Of a DNA stretch of 64,000 bases, positions 58,763-64,000 are shown one piece after another. Below the pieces are notes generated by a model. The model made no database searches and was not told the DNA's origin. It saw only the letters and a list, made by a program, of their open reading frames with translations. This DNA comes from Tanypteryx hageni (Eukaryota; Arthropoda; Insecta; Odonata; Petaluridae): positions 193,151,451 through 193,215,450 of the forward strand of contig CM054112.1 in NCBI GenBank assembly GCA_028673005.1, read 5' to 3'. The translations under genes were made by a program, and so were the position numbers. Position 1 is the stretch's first letter. Every line of letters starts with the position of its first letter.

Positions 58763-58817
<55 letters not shown>
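58763..58817 (+). repeat. (TA)n microsatellite, right of the composite
   Basis: About 27 TA units preceded by GCGTGTG, similar to the GTGTG lead of the array on the other side of the composite. Confidence 0.97.
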
Positions 58818-58819
<2 letters not shown>

Positions 58820-59133
58820 CCGTTAATTTTCACCTCGTGTAAATGGCTGTGGCTGCCACCTACTTTGAAATACGCTTAGCGCGCTGATGAATCGCGGGTT
58901 TTCAAATCTTACGGAACGAACGGATGCGAAGCATTATGAGGTAGGCATCGGAGAAATAAAAGCGAAAACAAGGCTCTTCTCCTCCCGGTACCTTTCTATT
59001 AAAACGCTTACAACGCTCGCTCGGAACCCGCTTCCCGTTCATTTAAGCTCGTAATTATTATAATTGGAGCTTTTCCGTTCCACGCCGGTTCCCGTTATGG
59101 CCGTTAAACCATAAAGAAAAAGAATGGGCGAGA

Positions 59134-59136
<3 letters not shown>

Positions 59137-59192
<56 letters not shown>

Positions 59193-59203
59193 CATACATA
59201 CAT
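59137..59203 (+). repeat. (TA)n(CATA)n microsatellite
   Basis: About 26 TA units followed by four CATA units. Confidence 0.97.
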
Positions 59204-60600
59204 GAAAAAACTACTTCCCGGTAAGATTCACGCTTTTCTTCCCCCGCTAATTAAAAATCTTTTTTTAATTCGCGTTTGATCTCCGATTTATTTGTTTTTT
59301 CCCCATTCTCTCAACCCCCCGAGCTCGACCGAGGGAAGGAGCGATGGGAAGAGGCAGGGGTCAAAAAACGTCAAAACTCGAGAGATGGACGTCGAATCGT
59401 TTTATTAACTTCAATCGTCTCCGAAAGGAGTTTTTGAGGGAATTTCGTCGACGTCTTCGTCTGCCACTGAGCTCGAGGCGCGTTCTCTTCTAGTGTGAGA
59501 GAGAGAGAGATGGGAGAGAGAGAGGGAGGAACGGGAGGGAATGAGTGAGAATCGGGTAGGGAATAGCAGTCACGACGAAGCAATGGGAAGAAGGAAGGGG
59601 AAAGCTTAAACGCGCCATTTGGTATTCCGTGGAGGGAATTCTCTCCTCTTCCCATCTGGATAATTAACGCTTCTCTTCTCTGCCGGGGAAGTGTCAAAGA
59701 GAAGTAATGCATGACGGCTTTGTTTTCCGTAGCTCTCTGCTGGAGCAGATTCCTTAGGATCCTGTTCTCACCGCCCATCCGCCTTCCTTTTTTTCCTCCC
59801 CTATCGGCCCAGGCATTTCTTCTCTTGCGCGGGCACACACGAACGCACGCACGCACTAGCGGACATGAACACTCAGAAGGCTCGGAATCCCGCAGAAAGT
59901 CTTCATTAGGACGGGGGTGAGAATGCTCGCGACAATTGACTGTCGGTGGCTGAGTAAGTGAGGGATTTTTTTGCTGTCGCTGCCGCGTTTCCGTAAGGCC
60001 CGCCTCTTCTTTCCAGAGGCCGCTAAAAAAATCGGCATCCTTTAAAAATGTCTCTGTAGTTTTTCTATTGCTTTTAGAACGTTCCCTACAATAATCAAGC
60101 GACGGTTTAATTGGTCGGTCGGTGGTGGGGAGAGAGGAAGCGGAGAAAGGGAAGAGGGATAAAGGGAGAGGGTGAGGGAAGATGCTGAGGGAAGAGGGGG
60201 AGGGAAGAGAAGGTGGGAAGGAAAGAGCGCACGTTTTAAAAATGCAAATATGACGGTAACACGCGAAATAACTCCTTTCGTACGGCGGTTTTCGCATCCT
60301 TGAGAAAATAATTGTACGCTATATTCTTGCGGAAGGAGTAGTGCATTTTTTTTCTCTCTTTAGGAATATGATAATTTTTTAACTTGCAGTTTACTTGCGC
60401 CACATTCGAGGCGTAACCGAAGCGTTAATCGCGAGGGAGGAGAAAATGGCGGTCGAAGCTTTTGCAAGCAAGCGAGCTTTCCTAGGTCTAAATAGAGAAA
60501 AAAGAGAGAGAAACCTTCTCTAACCCTCTCCGCACACACCACACTTCGTCCGACGACGCGCTCTAGTTCTTGTCTATTCATTCCGGACGGGCTCTAGAAC
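59204..60600. other. Unique sequence with purine patches
   Basis: GA-rich at 59495-59545 and 60125-60230. A 308-codon minus-strand frame (59371-60297) spans both and is discussed among the rejected items. Confidence 0.4.
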
Positions 60601-60619
60601 GTTACCAGCGAGAACCGCC

Positions 60620-60745
60620 TCTGCTCTCGTCTCTCTCTCTCTCCCTCCCTCTCTCTCCCTCTCTCTCCCTCCCTCTCTCTCCCTCTCTCTCCCTTCCTCT
60701 CTCTCCCTCCCCCCTCTCTCTCCCTCTCTCCCTCCCTTTACCTCG
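60620..60745 (+). repeat. CTCTCTCCCTCC array
   Basis: Short CT/CCCT tandem repeat. The Ser/Leu/Pro and Arg/Glu frames are artefacts. Confidence 0.95.
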
Positions 60746-61019
60746 GGTTCGTGCCACTGCGTCTTTGCGGAGGCCGTCCGCGTTCGCGCAGTCCATTATT
60801 GCGCCGTTCTCGTCTTTTCCTCGACCGCGCCGAAAATTTGCGAAGCCGACGGAGGAAAGAGGATGTAGGGAGAGAAGGAAAACCGCCTTCGATGCAGCGT
60901 TTATGGGAAGGAAAAGGGCGAGCGTGTCCTCCCCTAGAGGGTTACAAGTCTGCGGGTAACGACCAAGCCACCCCTATCAATCCTCTCCTTGCCCAATAAC
61001 ATCCCGGTCTCCTCTATCG

Positions 61020-61435
61020 AAACCATCCCTCTCTCCCTTTCTTCCGTCTCTCTTTCTCTCATTCTCCTTCCCTCTCTCTTCCTCTCATTCCCCTTCCCTC
61101 TCTCTCTTCCTCTCATTCTCCTTCCCCCTCTCTCCTACCCTCTTCCTCTCTCCCTTCACCTCCCCCCTCTCCGCTCTCTCTATCCCTCTTCCGTTTTCTC
61201 TCCCTTTCTTTTCTTCTCTATCCCTCTCTCTCCACTCCTCTTCTTTTCTTTCTCTCTCTCCATCCCTCTCCTTTCTTACTCTCATTTCTCCCTCTTTCGC
61301 CCCTCTCCCTCTCTCTCCTTTCTTAATCTTATTCCTTTCTTCCTCACTTTTTCCCTCCCTCACTCTCCCTTCCTCCCTCTCTCCCTTCTCTTTCCCTCCA
61401 TTTCTATCTCTCTCTCTCTCTCTCTCTCTCACTCA
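61020..61435 (+). repeat. Degenerate CT-rich block
   Basis: TCTCTCTTCCTCTC and CTCATTCTCC words with little regular period, ending in a 24-bp pure CT run. Confidence 0.9.
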
Positions 61436-62836
61436 CTTCACGTGATACGCGCTCCGATCGTATTTTTCACGTCTTCCGAGGAACTTGAATAATTTCGTTC
61501 GTAGAGATCGCTACTGAACCGAAGTATCGTCTTTTCTCCCTCCCTATCTCCTCCAATTTGTCTCTCGTCACTCCCTCTCTTCGAATCCTTGGTTCCCCTG
61601 GTCCCTTTTAACCTTAAAGGAATCGATGGGAAGAAATGCGTTCTCCTGTGAGGAGGAGAGAGAGAGAGAGAGCTTTCTCGATAGGACGTTAATGTGATCG
61701 TGTAAAACCCTCGCTTGATAAAAAGTATTTTAGGTCCGTATTTTTTACTAAGTTGGTTCAGTTCAAGACGATAAGTATTTAAAAAGGAAAGGTGATCGAG
61801 TAGTAACCGCTGTTGTTTGATTGATTTGATTTAAAGAGAACTTGCGATTCTACGGTATCGGATGTTTTTGTGGGGATGCCGGTTTATTCCATGGTTTAAT
61901 ATGGCTATAGCCTTAGGCCCTCGTATTTTAAGTAGGAATAATTAAAGCGGTCCCAGCTTCCGAACACTTAGTCTTATGGTCCTCTTACCTTTAAACCGGG
62001 CTTATTTGTTTGATTTATGTGTTTTGTTGTGAAAACTTGAGTGAATTTATCCATGGAAAGGTTACCTCGTCGAAAATTATAATTTAGACCTTTGACAGAG
62101 CTTCAATGTCGCTAATCCGTGTATGGCAAACAAGCCTAGCCTTCGGAACTCAGACCAATTAGATTTCGCAGTTCTTTGTCGGTTTCCTCATTGTTTCAAA
62201 GTTCTTACCACCCCTAACTCTTATATGGGCATCTCAACTATGTCACTCCATACTGCATTGGATTAACGAATTTCTTCTGTCAGAAGAGAATCCTCGAAAA
62301 AACGATCTACGGAAGCCGAGCAAGAAACTTCGCATCCAAACCAGAAGCCGCATTATCAGGTGACGCAGGTGTGTGAGGAAAAAAATGGAAGCGAGGGCCG
62401 TTTTCAATATTTCACCTTGACCGAAGGCATTGCGTTTTCCGCGAGGCGTGACGGATTAGAAAAAATGCGCGGTGACAGGTGAAATGACGTCCTCATCATT
62501 AATGTTATTCTTGGCGATTTGCTCTTCTTATCTCCAAGTCCTCTCATCCCTGACGAGCTTTACCGATCATTGAGTTCGATCGGTGTGCTTTTAGCCGGCC
62601 CCGATTCAACTTCCTCGAAATGGAATTCTCCTACCGTCTCGCGCATATAACTCCATCGCTCCGTTTTCCTCTCATTCCCTCGAGATAACCGATAATGTAA
62701 CACTGCGTGTAACTAAAAACCTTTACTTTTCCCTGCCATTTCCATATGCGATTATTCCTACTGTTACCACCTTAGCGCGCATTCTACCATTTCGCCGTTC
62801 TCCGCGTCAATATTACCCTTGATCGTTTTTGCATCT

Positions 62837-62840
<4 letters not shown>
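61436..62840. other. Unique sequence, no gene seen
   Basis: Balanced composition with no credible frame; one of the longer stretches here without repeats. Confidence 0.45.
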
Positions 62841-62843
<3 letters not shown>

Positions 62844-62926
<83 letters not shown>

Positions 62927-62936
62927 TATATACACA
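62844..62936 (+). repeat. (TA)n(CA)n(TA)n compound microsatellite
   Basis: About 34 TA units, then CA, then a short TA/CA mix. Confidence 0.97.
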
Positions 62937-63069
62937 CATACCCGTTCCCGCGTAAGGGGTGGCATGGGAGGTGGGGGAGAGGAGTGGGGATGGATGGATT
63001 CGTTAGGGAGGGTAGAAGGAGTGAGCGGCATTACGGATTCCCCAATATCCTCCGGCGTGTTATATGGCC

Positions 63070-63650
63070 CGCTCTATCCCTCTCGCCTTCCTCCTTTTCT
63101 CCTCCGCATGCAGTTATTCTCCCCCAAATGACGCGTCCCTTGTCACGGAGAATTCCCTCCGAAATGTATGCGAAATGGTTGGATTGCTCTTTTCTCAGCC
63201 TCCTATCTCTCTCCTCTCCCCTTCTCTCTCTCTCTCTCTCCTTCTATCTCTACCTTGCAAGAGGTTGCTTTTATTCACAGCCTCCGTGCCGAAATTCCAC
63301 CCCTTCCCCTCTCTCCTCTAAATCCTCCTCTCCACGTTCCTCGCCTCCACTCCTTTTCTTCCCACAAACTCCTTCAAGTCCCTCCTTTGCCGCCTCCCCC
63401 ATCCATCCCTCTCTCCAATTCTTCCCCCTCTCTCTTCCTCTAATCCCCTCTTCCCGCGCGCACACGTGCTGTCCTCTCCATCCTCCTCCTTAACCATCTT
63501 CTTCCTCCTACACTTTTCGCCGTAACTCCTAACCCAACAATCTATCCTCTGTCGTCTCTTCCCCCTCCTTCCTCCCCCCCTCTAAACCATCCCTACCTCT
63601 TCACTCAACCCCCTCGCACACTTCCCTACAGCTACCTGATCTACCGTTGT
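63070..63650 (+). repeat. Pyrimidine-rich low-complexity block
   Basis: CTCTCC, CCTCCTC and TTCTTCC words, degenerate, with a CT run at 63225-63245. Confidence 0.8.
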
Positions 63651-63689
63651 CACGTGTTTCCGCGCTGAAGATTTTCAGAAGGTCGGGTC

Positions 63690-64000
63690 GCGAGATATGG
63701 AGGGAGAGGAAGACAAGAGAGAGAGGGAGAAGAGGTCGGGAGGTAAGGGGGATGAGAGAAGAAAGGCGAGAAGGAGTGAGGAGGAGGAGAAGAGAGGGGA
63801 GGGGAGTAAATGGAGGAAGGAGATGAGGGAAGATGAGAGATATAGGAGTAAGTTAGAAGAGGAGTGATATGGTGAGGGTAGAGAGGGAGAGAGGGAAGGA
63901 GAGTGGAAGGATGAGAAAAAGGAAAGAGGGAGAGATGAAGGAAACATGGAAGATGGCGAGGTGGTAGAGTGAGAGGAGGGGGAAGAATGAGGGGGTGAGG
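63690..64000 (+). repeat. Polypurine block at the window edge
   Basis: Strong G/A bias, degenerate GGAGAGGAAG and GAGAGAGG words, running out of the window. Strand bias switches within about 40 bp from the pyrimidine block before it. Confidence 0.9.

Noticed and set aside
59371..60297. 308-codon minus-strand frame of mixed composition
   Set aside because: It spans two GA patches that remove stops, the central part shows no recognisable domain, and no splice or promoter evidence supports it. A transcript would change this view.

Overview
This is a non-coding, repeat-dominated stretch of a nuclear genome from an arthropod, most likely an insect. There are no bacterial-style operons. Stop-free frames come mainly from dinucleotide and polypyrimidine repeats. 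Most recognisable proteins are broken transposon proteins. The repeat families (a Tc1/mariner element with DD41D spacing, several short hAT-type non-autonomous elements, an RTE-like LINE terminus, a second LINE terminus with an AAAT tail, and a dispersed repeat I associate with insect genomes) point to an insect, but the order cannot be fixed from this window. CpG is plentiful outside the repeats.

Layout. 1-2.4 kb: AT-rich unique sequence with one possible exon on the minus strand (554-785; weak resemblance to insect MBF2-type secreted proteins), then GA repeats. 2.4-17.7 kb: mostly unique sequence broken by strand-biased polypurine blocks, two copies of a repeat tail (6.2 and 9.26 kb), one copy of the dispersed repeat (8.95 kb) and a decayed LINE reverse-transcriptase terminus (11.5-12.05 kb, minus). 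17.6-24.3 kb: a 90-bp GA array, probable hAT remnants, a CpG-dense spot with a poly-G run, a 1.2-kb purine minisatellite complex and a clear hAT MITE (23.7 kb). 24.3-32.5 kb: CA arrays, a 1.3-kb inactive mariner inserted exactly between a CA and a TA microsatellite (29.15-30.48 kb), a plausible terminal exon with a good 3' splice site (31.12-31.38 kb, minus), and a 500-base assembly gap. 32.6-47.7 kb: long pyrimidine-rich blocks, a hAT MITE (33.9 kb), a 17-bp minisatellite (34.5 kb), a LINE 3' end (36.2-36.7 kb) and a 1.3-kb CT array (42.7-44.0 kb). 48.5-54.6 kb: two related hAT MITEs, one beside the second copy of the dispersed repeat, and a diverged tandem array with a period near 146 bp. 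55.9-63 kb: a cluster of long TA microsatellites, a composite of nested MITEs, and more CT/GA blocks.

No complete host gene is demonstrable. The two exon candidates are the only places where a host protein might be encoded, and both need transcript evidence. I found no convincing new biological system. The best leads are the mariner/microsatellite junction, the MITE set with intact target-site duplications, the 146-bp array and the strand-asymmetric purine/pyrimidine domains.
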